Notes under the pieces: model-generated
What the model was told of the DNA's origin: nothing
What the model saw: the letters and a program-made list of their open reading frames with translations, nothing else
The model's database searches: none
Shown: positions 1-8,498 of the stretch, piece after piece
Layout of the letters: every line of letters begins with the position of its first letter
How positions within the stretch are numbered: the first letter of the stretch is position 1
NCBI GenBank assembly: GCA_965248155.1
Contig: CBDFIO010000001.1
Span: 248,001 to 312,000, forward strand
Source of the DNA: RFSX01 sp965248155
GTDB taxonomy: Bacteria > Bacteroidota > Bacteroidia > Chitinophagales > Saprospiraceae
Direction: 5' to 3'
DNA: 64,000 nt
Program-made: the position numbers and the translations under genes

Positions 1-2068
1 TATAGAACAGACAATTACTTATAATTGGTCTGTTGTAGATGAATGCGGATTAACTGACGTCGCAAGTAGAACAATAACAATTAAAGATATAAACCCACCA
101 GTTTCGTGCGATCCATTAGATAAAACTATAGAATGTGTGGGTACCTCTAATAATGAAAATGAAGCTCAATCTTGGAATGAATCGAATATTGCATTATTAG
201 AAAGTTGTGCAACTGATGATTGTACCAATGTCTATGTTACCTCGAACTATAGTTTTGGAAATTTTGTTCCAGGCTGTGGAAATACAGGTTCTTTAATAGT
301 GACATATGTAATTTCTGATGATTGCGGTAATTCTATTGAAAAAACTGCAACCTTTACAATAGAAGACACTAATCCACCATTTTTTGATGGCCTGGTTCCA
401 GATGTGACTATTTCTTGTAATGATCCAATAGAATGGGGAACGCCAGCATTTTTGGATCATTGTGGAGACGTATCAATTACAGATACAAATACTACAGAAT
501 CTCCAGGAATTTGTACTGGAGAAAAAGTCTTAACAAGGACTTGGACAATAACAGATGATTGTGGTTTAGAAGCACAAACAAGTGCAAAAATCACCGTTAT
601 TGATAATACTCCCCCGACAGCTAGTGATCCTGACCCGATAACAGTTGAATGTTTCGATGAGATTCCTAATCCAGATCCTAAGGAGGTAACGGATGAGTAT
701 GACACATGTGATGATAACCCTACTGTTACTTTTGTAAGCGATAATATAACGAGTGTGCCTTGCACAGCCTATGAAACTACTGTAACACGTACATATAGAG
801 TAACAGATTGTTCTGGTAATACTAAAGATGTATATCAAGAAATAATTATTGATAATGATCCTCCTTTGATAACATGCCCTGCTGATAAAGTAGTAGATTG
901 TTTTTCAAATATTTATCCAGGCACACCAAATTTTAGAGTGGCCTGTACATTAAATCCAGTCATTGAAATTTCAGACCCAGTCCTTGTTGAAGGAGATGCA
1001 GATTGTCCGGGAGCAGAGTATGAAGTTACATATACAGTAGAAGATGCATGTGGAAGGACTGCATATTGTGTGCAGACATTTACTATCCACAATGATGGAC
1101 CTACAATTGTATGTCCAGATGATCAGACAGTAGAATGTGCATCAGACATCGTTGAAGGAACACCGACGACTACGACTACATGTGGGATGGAGAAATGGGT
1201 AACTACAAGTGGCCCGACCTTGGTTTCTGGGCAAGCAGATTGTCCGGGAGCGAAGTATGAGATAGAATATACAGTAGAAGATGCATGTGGAAGGACTGCA
1301 TATTGTGTGCAGACATTTACTATCCACAATGACGGACCGACAATCGTATGTCCAGATGATCAGACAGTAGAATGTGCATCAGACATCGTTGAAGGAACAC
1401 CGACAACGACGACTTCATGTGGAATGGAGAAATGGGTAACGACGAGCGGCCCGACCCTGGTTTCTGGGGAAGCAGATTGTCCAGGAGCGAAGTATGAGAT
1501 AGAATATACAGTAGAAGATGCATGTGGAAGGACTGCATATTGTGTGCAGACATTTACTATCCACAATGATGGACCGACAATAATATGTCCAGATGATCAG
1601 ACAGTAGAATGTGCATCAGATATCGTTGAAGGGACACCTACATCGACAACTTCATGTGGGATGGAGAAATGGGTAACGACAAGTGGCCCGACCTTGGTTT
1701 CAGGAGATGCAGATTGTTATGGAGCGAAGTATGAGATTATATATACAGTAGAAGATGCATGTGGTAGGACGAAGAGTTATACGCAAACATTTACAATAGA
1801 TAATGACGGACCTACAATTGTATGTCCAGATGATCAGACTGTAGAATGTGAATCAGATATCGTTGAAGGGACACCAACAACGACGACCTCATGTGGGATG
1901 GAGAAATGGGTAACGACGAGTGGACCGACCTTAGTATATGGGCAAGCAGATTGTCCAGGAGCGAAGTATGAGATAGTATATACAGTAGAAGATGCATGTG
2001 GTAGGACGAAGAGTTGTACACAAACATTTACAGATAGTGGTTTAAATAGGTTGAGTTTCTTATATTAG
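1..2068 (+). pseudogene. HYR/Ig-repeat surface adhesin, open at the window edge and cut at the 3' side by IS1
   Basis: The reading frame is already open at base 2, so the start lies outside the window. The visible ~690 residues are Cys/Thr/Asp-rich extracellular repeats. Each has an NDxPPxxxCPxD-like beginning, a DxCG core and a TFTI ending, as in HYR/Ig-like domains of Bacteroidota surface proteins. From 1088 on, the repeats are nearly identical 79-residue units. The last unit breaks after TFT at about 2032, where the IS1-like element begins. The frame then runs about 12 codons into IS sequence and stops at 2066-2068. No C-terminal sorting domain remains, so secretion by T9SS would fail. Adhesion is inferred from the repeat class only. 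Confidence 0.75.
1088..2032 (+). repeat. Four 237-bp tandem coding repeats (last one truncated)
   Basis: Units start at 1088, 1325, 1562 and 1799, and each encodes 79 residues. The nucleotide sequence is almost identical between units, including synonymous positions, which points to recent duplication or gene conversion. A more diverged relative precedes them at about 851-1087. The fourth unit is cut by the IS1 left end. The units are coding and contiguous, so this is not a CRISPR array. Confidence 0.9.
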
Positions 2069-2071
2069 CAC

Positions 2072-2407
2072 ATGGAACATACTACTACTACTACTACTAC
2101 TATTACTTGTCCCCATTGCAATTGTACTGACCTTCAAAAGAATGGTCATAGAGAAAACGGGAGACAACGTTGGCGTTGTAAAGTCTGCAAAAAGAGTTTT
2201 CAACTTAGCTATAGCTATAGCTATAGCTATAAAGCCAGAGAGCCCGGTGTTAAAGAACAAATTGACTCATTAATTCTCAATAGTTCAGGGGTTCGAGATA
2301 CAGCAAGGATTTTAGGGATCAATAAAAATACGGTGATAGCTCACTTAAAAAAAAACGCTTCAAGTGAACCCTTATCTATTGAACAAGGAAGAAGTTCAAA
2401 GCCTTGA
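2072..2407 (+). CDS. IS1-family InsA-like protein (zinc ribbon + HTH)
   Basis: The 111-residue product has a CPHC...CKVC zinc ribbon (about residues 11-40) and a helix-turn-helix of the form GVRDTARILGINKNTV, as in the N-terminal part of IS1 transposases. Two low-complexity tracts are embedded in it: a run of seven Thr near the N-terminus and a (Ser-Tyr) run after the ribbon. The frame leaves the transposase at an A9 run (2347-2355). One A fewer would fuse it in frame with the downstream catalytic part, as in single-frame IS1 transposases of this phylum. The copy may therefore be frameshifted, or may need +1 slippage. Confidence 0.8.
   Translation: MEHTTTTTTTITCPHCNCTDLQKNGHRENGRQRWRCKVCKKSFQLSYSYSYSYKAREPGVKEQIDSLILNSSGVRDTARILGINKNTVIAHLKKNASSEPLSIEQGRSSKP
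2081..2230 (+). repeat. Microsatellites inside the IS1 transposase gene: ACT run and four AGCTAT copies
   Basis: A trinucleotide ACT tract at about 2081-2100 encodes poly-Thr. Four exact AGCTAT copies at 2207-2230 encode alternating Ser-Tyr. The second tract is self-complementary in part. Tracts like these can change length by slippage; a 6-bp unit change would keep the frame. Confidence 0.85.
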
Positions 2408-2849
2408 TAATTTGGCAGTAAGTTTTCACTATACAGCAGAGGCAGATGAGTTTTGGTCTTATGTTGGCAGTAAGGCGAATCAAAGGTGGACTTGGTATGC
2501 GATGGATAAGCATTCCGGGATGATTTTGGCTTGGGTTAATGGAAAGCGTACCGATGAGAGCTTTGAAAAACTTCTGGATCTTCTTAAAGACATTCCCATT
2601 GGTGACTATTATACGGATGATTGGGGAGCTTATAGTAGGTCATTGCCAAAAAGCTTACATACTATTGGGAAAGATTTGACTTGGAAAATAGAACGGAAAA
2701 ACTTGAATTTTAGAACGCATATCAAACGTCTTAATAGAAAAACCATTTGCTTTTCCAAAAATGAACAGATTCACGATAATGTCATTGGTATGTACATCGA
2801 AAAATACTATTATAAATCAGGAACTTATGGAGATCATCAGCCTATTTGA
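2364..2849 (+). CDS. IS1-family InsB-like DDE transposase domain
   Basis: This frame holds the catalytic half of an IS1 transposase. The first acidic residue lies in EADEFW, followed by SNQRW-like KANQRWTWYAMD. The second is in YTDDWGAY, and the Glu is in WKIERKNLNFRTHIKRLNRK, followed by CFSK and a HDNVIG ending. The nominal start at 2364 is a GTG with no separate role. The protein is most likely made only as a fusion with the upstream InsA-like part across the A9 run at 2347-2355. The stop codon lies inside the right inverted repeat. Confidence 0.85.
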   Translation: MNPYLLNKEEVQSLDNLAVSFHYTAEADEFWSYVGSKANQRWTWYAMDKHSGMILAWVNGKRTDESFEKLLDLLKDIPIGDYYTDDWGAYSRSLPKSLHTIGKDLTWKIERKNLNFRTHIKRLNRKTICFSKNEQIHDNVIGMYIEKYYYKSGTYGDHQPI

Positions 2850-2856
2850 CCCAGCA

Positions 2857-4032
2857 CCTTATTTTGTACCTCTTCCTGAAACTGAATTTGCTTTGGCAAT
2901 GGAAGAATTAGCGCAAGGTTGTCCTGATCCTGACGTAAATGAGGTTCGCTCAATCACCAGCATATCTATAGGAATTCCTGGGACTATAATATATTATGAT
3001 CATTGGGAAGATGGATATGAAGTTGATTTGGAGAACCCTGTTCAATCAACTACTGAAATATGGGGTGACGGAATTCTTAGCAATGGAGTTGCACCATGGT
3101 GTCCTAGTGATATCTTTTCAAGTGGAGATATAGTTAATGCAGACAACATAATATCAACACCTAGAAATCCAGCTGTATTCTATATCGATGGCTTAGATAA
3201 GATTGGTTCATCTCGAACATTATCTGTTATTAAAACAGGCTATTCTGATGATGCTGGTCCTTTATTGGGAGGAGCTCTTGAAGTTATTGAGATCAGTCAA
3301 TTAAGTATGGATTATATTGTCTCGGTAGGTGAAGATTTTGGAGATGAGTTTGAAAATACAGGATTAATAATACAAGGAATTGAAGATGGTACATTTGTTT
3401 CGGTCGATGCTAATGCGGATGGTGATTTTACAGATGGTAATGATGTAGATAATCAACTGATTAACGCCGGAGGAGTAATTTTCGTTCCAGAGGGGGTCAA
3501 TGGGGGTGCAATAATTAATTCAAATAACCCCATTCAAACATCCATGTTTTCAGGTGATGTAGGATCCTGTTATGCGTTAAGAACATGGCTTGTATATCCT
3601 GAAAATCTTTGGGATTGTGTTTACTATTCTCCTGTTCCCAACGTAAATCCTAGTGAACCAGCAAAAATATATTTACGCCACACACAGAATTCTTCTGTAT
3701 TAATTAATATGAGCGATAATACTGGCTTGATAACTCCAATAAATGTACCTGTAAGTACTACAGTCGAAGTAGATATACCTGAAGATAGTGGTGTGAAATT
3801 TGAAAGTGCGAATGGTTGTATTCCATTTACAATATTTGAATCTATCGATTCAGAAACACCGTCAAATGGGACTAGAGATTGGGGTTTTTCTCCAGTACCA
3901 GAGTCCAAATTAAAAAATGCAATTTTAGTAGGCTGGGGTCCGGGATCTAGCGATCTGACACAAAACGGAAATCCTGTTTGGGTCACGGTTCCTAATTCAA
4001 CTACCATTTACTATAAATTTAACGGTCTGTAG
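2857..4032 (+). pseudogene. Surface protein lacking its N-terminus (YFVPLPE / YYDHWEDGYE family)
   Basis: The frame enters from within the IS1 right end. It encodes a beta-rich region with YFVPLPE, IYYDHWEDGYE and STTEIWGDG, a combination I associate with the N-terminal domain of large secreted Bacteroidota proteins that also carry DUF11-type repeats. The native start and signal peptide are missing. About 390 residues remain, ending in a TAG at 4030-4032, about 12 bases before the IS3 element. The protein looks cut at both ends, and translation from inside the IS would give a product without a signal peptide. This domain is usually N-terminal, so it is probably a different gene from the repeats upstream of the IS1. 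Confidence 0.65.
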
Positions 4033-4067
4033 GTCTTCAAACCAAAGTGGACAATAAGTGAATAAAA

Positions 4068-5051
4068 TTAAGTTACACTTTTAAAAGTTAAATTGAAATA
4101 TTTTTGTCTGCGTTTTTTAAATGTTTTGTGTTTACATAATTTTCTTCTCTTCAGTTTTTCTTCTTTTAATCCATAATAAACATCTGCTGGTATCAAGTTT
4201 TGTAAAGATTCATGATATCTGTGATGGTTATAATATTTTACAAATTGTGAAAGACGAAAACTCAATTCACCTGGGCTGTAATAATGATCCAGTTTAATTA
4301 CATTTTTCATCGTTCTGTGATACCTTTCAATCTTGCCTTGCGTTTGAGGATGACCAGGTCTTCCTCTCACATGTTTAATTTTGTAATCATCCAAATAAGA
4401 GCTCAACTCTTGACTTAAATAACAAGATCCATTATCAGATAATAACTTAGGCGGTTTATTCAAATTTACATTTGGATGGTTTAATGCCTGATTCAAAGTA
4501 TTTTTTACATCAAGGGTTTTCATCGTTGAGCACAACTCCCAACTTATAATGTACCTAGAATAATCATCTAATATAGTCGATAGGTAATACCATCCCCAGC
4601 CAATGATTTTGAAATAAGTAAAATCAGTTTGCCACATTTGATTGACAGTTGTTGTTTTGTCTTTAAATTCATCTGCGGCAGATATCAGATCATAATGAGG
4701 AGGGTTTATCAGTCCAGCAGATTTCAATATTCTGTAAACACTGCTTTCGCTTATAAAGTATTGATTCTCATCAGTATACCTGCAAGCCAATTCTCTACAA
4801 GAAAGCTCTGAAACTTCCAGTGCCAGATTCAATATATCAGACCTGATCCGATCAGGAATCTTGTTCCAGTAATGCTTCCTTGTACTTTTCTTTTCCTCTA
4901 ATCCTACAATTCCATTTTCCCGATATTTCTTATACCAGTTGTAAAAGGTTGATTTGTGAATACCAATTTCCTTGAGAGTTCTTCTAACACTCCATTCGGA
5001 TTGCTCAACCAGCCTAATCAGTTCCATCTTTTCTTTTGCTGTAAATCGCAT
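4068..5051 (-). CDS. IS3-family transposase OrfB (rve integrase core)
   Basis: The 327-residue product begins with a helix-turn-helix (SVRRTLKEIGIHKSTFYNWY) and continues with an integrase core. The DDE residues are visible: Asp in WQTDFTYFK, Asp in LLSDNGSCY and Glu in GKIERYHRTMK. It ends in a basic tail. It lies in the -1 frame relative to the upstream OrfA, and the frame is open back to an A7G run at 5085-5092. A fusion OrfAB by -1 slippage there is therefore plausible, as is usual in IS3. All catalytic residues are present, so the copy may be active. Confidence 0.92.
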   Translation of the reverse strand: MRFTAKEKMELIRLVEQSEWSVRRTLKEIGIHKSTFYNWYKKYRENGIVGLEEKKSTRKHYWNKIPDRIRSDILNLALEVSELSCRELACRYTDENQYFISESSVYRILKSAGLINPPHYDLISAADEFKDKTTTVNQMWQTDFTYFKIIGWGWYYLSTILDDYSRYIISWELCSTMKTLDVKNTLNQALNHPNVNLNKPPKLLSDNGSCYLSQELSSYLDDYKIKHVRGRPGHPQTQGKIERYHRTMKNVIKLDHYYSPGELSFRLSQFVKYYNHHRYHESLQNLIPADVYYGLKEEKLKRRKLCKHKTFKKRRQKYFNLTFKSVT

Positions 5052-5065
5052 ATACTTCTTGAATT

Positions 5066-5416
5066 TTATTTTACTCCATTCAAGCTTTTTTTAAGCACAC
5101 GATTTTTTAGAGTAAGTTCTGCTACTACCTCTTTAAGGTCTTGATTTTCTGTCTTTAGATGTTGAACTTCTGAAGTGTTGGCTTCACGTTCTGTGTCTCC
5201 CTTTAAACGTTTCTTCCCTGCTTCCATGAAATCTTTACTCCACTTATAATATAGTGGTTGTGAAATCTCTTCTCTTCTACAAAGAGAAGCAACACTTTGT
5301 TCTCCTCTTAATCCTTCAATGACTATTCTAATCTTTTCTTCTGTAGAAAATTTACGTCTTGTCCTTCTTTTTACATCTCGGACATAAGATTCTGCTGATT
5401 TGTTTTTCTTGTTCAT
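5066..5416 (-). CDS. IS3-family transposase OrfA (HTH_Tnp_1)
   Basis: The 116-residue basic protein has the transposase_8/HTH_Tnp_1 pattern (FSTEEKIRIVIEGLRGE, SVASLCRREEISQPLYYKW). A short leucine-zipper-like coiled coil follows at about residues 80-112 (LKTENQDLKEVVAELTLKNR). It starts from ATG. Near its 3' end the minus strand reads CTT AAA AAA AGC, a slippery stretch just before the stop that leads into the OrfB frame. Confidence 0.9.
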   Translation of the reverse strand: MNKKNKSAESYVRDVKRRTRRKFSTEEKIRIVIEGLRGEQSVASLCRREEISQPLYYKWSKDFMEAGKKRLKGDTEREANTSEVQHLKTENQDLKEVVAELTLKNRVLKKSLNGVK

Positions 5417-5463
5417 AATAAAGTGAATTTAATAGTTATGTATAACTTAATTTTATTCACTTA

Positions 5464-6441
5464 ATGGTCCACTTTTATTTGACGATTTACAATTGGTATC
5501 AATTAAATGTTACTACTGGTGAGTGGGAATATTTAGATACTCAAGCTACAGGAACTTCCTCAGAACAAGTATGGGAATATGTAGAAGTTCCTTGCGGTTC
5601 TGGTGGTCAAGAACATGATATTAGATATGCTGAAGTAAGGATTATTCAGAATGTAGGTGAACCTGATGAAATAGACCCAGATGATGGCCCAATATTAGTA
5701 AAACCTTGTCAACCTGAATTAGGAACTTCAGAAATATTTCATCCAATTGTTGAGGGATTAGGAGAGGAAGCAACATTTCCAGCTACTCTTGAAGAAATCG
5801 AATCTAACAATACAATTGTTGATGTTTCTTCTTTGTATGATATTGATTTTGGTTGTCCTGTTTCTGAGGACGAGATGAATGATTTTATTATTGAAGAAAT
5901 GGAAATAATAGGAGAATGTAGTCAGGAAAGTTATGAAAATATGTTAAACTCAATATTAACATTCCCAACAGAATTATTATGTAGTCTTTTTGGTGATCCT
6001 ATTGATTGGTTAGAGCTTTCTGATCAAGAAAGAATTGAAAAAATTATTTCTAATTTGATGTTCAAAAATTTCTTGGAAAGGTGACTCCCTCACGATCAAA
6101 ATTTGAGAATGAATGAATATTTCACTAATTTACCTAATTGGGGTACTGGTTCACAAGGAAATGAAATATCTGGAGAACTTTGTAATAATGGTTCCACTGT
6201 TTGTACTGATATTGTTGTAGATTTTAATGGGAGTGCCTCTTGTTCTAATTGTATTGAAGTAAATTTGTGTCCCCCAAGAGTTTTACCAAATGGAAGCTGG
6301 GTTTATGAGTTGTCTAATTGCAATTCTTCCTGTGGCTCTTCAGGCACTTCTCAAACGCCTTGCGTGTCTATTACTGTTCCTGGAGCAGAAGCACAAGATT
6401 TTTATAATTATTATCAAATGATAAATATAGATTGTCCATGA
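5464..6441 (+). pseudogene. Remnant of a large secreted protein, 5' cut by IS3 and interrupted by an in-frame TGA
   Basis: An open frame runs from the IS3 right end to 6081, meets TGA at 6082-6084, and continues in the same frame to 6441. The apparent start at 5464 lies inside the IS terminal repeat. The first part has an acidic, extracellular look (YNWYQLNVTTGEWEYLDT) and ends helical. The second part is Cys-rich (CSNCIEVNLC, NCNSSCGSSG). A single Trp or Arg to TGA change would explain the break. The 3' end overlaps the next start as ATGA, so this was once the upstream partner of the lipoprotein gene. Function is unrecognised; a surface or effector C-terminus is possible. Confidence 0.6.
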
Positions 6442-7082
6442 AAATAATACAAACTTCTTTTCTTTTTATGCTATTAAGCGTATTGAATATTTCTTGTGAT
6501 AATCAATCACAAATAAAATCTACATCATTGCAAAATGACTATGAAGCCAGATACATTGTTTATTGTTTTACAAATAACAATGCTTGCTCAACTGCAATTT
6601 TACAAAATGAATATTTAAATTTTAATGTTGAGGAATTTGTTGCTTCTAACGAAAGCTTAAATGTTAAAATTATTACTGATACTATTAGAATTGCACCTAA
6701 ATCAATCAGTAATGTGGGAAATCAAGAAATTTTAGATCAATTTACTATGATGATGAGTATTTCAAATTTATATCTGAATAACAAATTAAAAGATAAGGAA
6801 TTAAAAGTAAGCTGGTTTTTTAATGAACCAATAGAATATCTTGAACAAATTTCTGGAGTTGTAAGTTTCGAAGATTGCAGTATACCGACTATCTTGAAAG
6901 TCGACAATTTGGAATTAGAATTTGATCCCAGATTTGGCGTAAAATTTAATATAAAATCTGATAAGGAATCTTCAGATAAGATTATTGTTATTCAAAACGA
7001 ATTGGCAAATTTTCAGCTTACTTTTAGCATTTCAGATGATTGTGAAAAAGAACTTCAAAAGAGGTTTTATAATTTTTATTAA
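6438..7082 (+). CDS. Putative lipoprotein of unknown function
   Basis: The ATG at 6438 overlaps the preceding TGA as ATGA. An in-frame TTG at 6432 is a less likely start. The N-terminus is a lipoprotein signal: hydrophobic helix then LNIS-Cys at about residues 14-18. The mature ~195 residues are Asn/Ile/Glu-rich and probably beta-structured, with no family I recognise. Its coupling to the remnant upstream suggests the two proteins once worked together, for example as a surface protein and a small partner or immunity-like lipoprotein. That role is inference only. Confidence 0.65.
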   Translation: MKIIQTSFLFMLLSVLNISCDNQSQIKSTSLQNDYEARYIVYCFTNNNACSTAILQNEYLNFNVEEFVASNESLNVKIITDTIRIAPKSISNVGNQEILDQFTMMMSISNLYLNNKLKDKELKVSWFFNEPIEYLEQISGVVSFEDCSIPTILKVDNLELEFDPRFGVKFNIKSDKESSDKIIVIQNELANFQLTFSISDDCEKELQKRFYNFY

Positions 7083-7211
7083 AGGATTGTATAAGGCAAA
7101 AATCAACACAATTATCTAATTATTCTGGTATTAAATTAACATAATCAGAATCTGTATTGCGATTTCGATTTCCAATCTCTTCCTATCTAGGATGGCCTTA
7201 ATTTCTATCCA

Positions 7212-7529
7212 GTGAATAAAAGGCACATCATAATCCTTCTTTGTGTGTTAATCTTAATTGTAATGACTAACTACATCCCATTCATAGATGGAATAAGTAG
7301 ACAATATACATTTCAAACAGAGAACCAAGAATTTTATTACACATGCATTCCAACAAAAGGAAGAGACTATAATGTAATGGAAAGGAATTTTAATTGGTAC
7401 AAAGAAGAAAATGATAATTCTGACTCACTAATTTTGTACAGGACTTTTAAGAAGAATCCACTTTGTTTTTGGAGGTATAAAAATTATTTAACAGACCCAA
7501 TGTATAACTATCCGTACTTGCCTGAATAA
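7212..7529 (+). CDS. Small single-pass membrane or secreted protein
   Basis: The 105-residue product begins at a GTG with MNKRHIIILL, followed by a long hydrophobic helix (about residues 5-22) and a short polar domain rich in Tyr, Phe and Asn. No known motif is seen. Downstream to the tRNA (7530-7679) nothing else is apparent. The AT-rich composition and position beside gene remnants fit accessory DNA. It may be a real small gene or another remnant. Confidence 0.45.
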   Translation: MNKRHIIILLCVLILIVMTNYIPFIDGISRQYTFQTENQEFYYTCIPTKGRDYNVMERNFNWYKEENDNSDSLILYRTFKKNPLCFWRYKNYLTDPMYNYPYLPE

Positions 7530-7679
7530 TTGTTTGAATTATCTATAGCCTATATAGTACATATTTGCTAAATCTGATTAAAATATCACAAAAACGACCC
7601 CTAAAACGACCGCTGCAAAATGCCTTTAGTTATAATTAACTGACAATCAATTAGATATGATAATATTAGTCGAAAATTG

Positions 7680-7753
7680 TCGGGATGACAGGATTTGAAC
7701 CTGCGACCACACGGCCCCCAGCCGTGTGCGCTACCGGACTGCGCCACATCCCG
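7680..7753 (-). tRNA. tRNA-Pro (anticodon GGG)
   Basis: The minus strand folds as a cloverleaf. The acceptor stem is CGGGATG/CATCCCG with discriminator A. The D-arm region reads GCGCAGTCCGGTAGCGC, and the anticodon stem CACGG/CCGTG encloses the loop CTGGGGG (anticodon GGG). The T-arm has GGTTCAAATCC. The 3' CCA is not encoded. It marks the right edge of the IS-scarred region, but I found no partial copy of its 3' end to the left that would indicate an att site. Confidence 0.95.
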
Positions 7754-7800
7754 TAAATATTCGAATTTAGAATATTTTTATCAAAACTATTCGTGAACAA

Positions 7801-8387
7801 TCATTCCAATTCTTCAACTCCTAAATAATATTCCTTGTCAACTACTAAAAGTATAATGATGAACAATACATCTAAAAACATACTGAAGTAAAAAGAAAAC
7901 TTTAATCCACTCAACAAATAACTGGACGAAGTATCTCCCGAAAAAATATAAAGACGATAGGCTGTAAATAATAAACTCAATATCAATACCCCTAAGGCCA
8001 AGGATATCGTTATTTTTTTCTGTGAAAAGAAAAAGATGCCCGAAATGAAAAACAGAGCAGACAATCCCAATCCCCAATAACCAATTATCACAGCCCATTT
8101 TTTGAAGTAATCGGTAGTATACATCAGTTCCTGAAGTGTTGATTTTAAGTCCAATTTTTGATCGGTGCTATCCGGTGAATAGAATCTGAAATCATGTCTA
8201 AAATTTGAAGATCTGTAGAGTCCAGTTCTTCTTGTTCAAATTCAACTTCCATATTTTCCATGACAGAATTGGTCATCTCCATCATGTTTTCTGTTTGAAT
8301 AAGTTTTAGATTGTTGATCGTACCACATCCTCCGAAAAGAATCATGAAAATTCCAACAATTGTTCCCCAACTTGGTCGTGATGTCAT
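7801..8387 (-). pseudogene. DUF-like 4-helix membrane protein gene split by a frameshift
   Basis: Two minus-strand frames overlap at 8145-8154. The upstream part (80 residues, from 8387) has one N-terminal hydrophobic helix and an acidic linker. The downstream part (117 residues) reads YFKKWAVIIGYWGLG and continues with three or four helices. Together they resemble a ~190-residue Bacteroidota membrane protein that begins MTSRPSW-like and has a WFKxW segment before the helices. A one-base change in the A5 run near 8150-8156 would join the frames. The TTG start of the second part is then unnecessary. It could be a true mutation or a sequencing error. Function is unknown. Confidence 0.6.
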
Positions 8388-8498
8388 TTATATTGATATT
8401 ATTAAAGCAAATTATACAATGAAAGACAATTCTAAATATAATTTTAAAATACTTTTATGGTTTAATTACTGGAATATAGGAAAATCAAGGAACGAAAG

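Larger units (their letters stand above)
2033..2858 (+). mobile_element. IS1-family insertion sequence
   Basis: The element encodes an InsA-like zinc-ribbon/HTH protein and an InsB-like DDE transposase on the + strand. Imperfect terminal inverted repeats are visible. The left end, read from about 2038, has TGGTTTAAATAGGTTGA. The reverse complement of the right end, read from about 2853, has TGGGTCAAATAGGCTGA. The exact outer ends are uncertain by a few bases. IS1 normally makes an 8-9 bp target duplication, but I find no matching direct repeat in the flanks. This suggests that one flank was lost or exchanged after insertion. Confidence 0.85.
4044..5475 (-). mobile_element. IS3-family insertion sequence
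   Basis: Two overlapping-style transposase genes lie on the minus strand between near-perfect inverted ends. The left end is AAAGTGGACAATAAGTGAAT. The reverse complement of the right end is AAAGTGGACCATTAAGTGAA, and both continue as TAAAATTAAGTTA. If the ends follow the TG...CA rule of this family, the element proper is 4048-5471. I see no clear 3-5 bp direct repeat outside the ends. The flanking gene remnants do not obviously join, so a deletion or recombination next to the IS is likely. Confidence 0.9.

Noticed and set aside
1088..2032. Possible CRISPR-like periodic repeats
   Set aside because: The units are 237 bp, contiguous, without spacers, and translate as one protein.
6082..6084. TGA read as selenocysteine or recoded Trp
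   Set aside because: No selenocysteine insertion element or redox context, and other genes here use TGA as a normal stop.
7530..7760. tRNA-Pro as an integration site for a genomic island to its left
   Set aside because: No partial duplicate of the tRNA 3' end and no integrase were seen in 1-7679.
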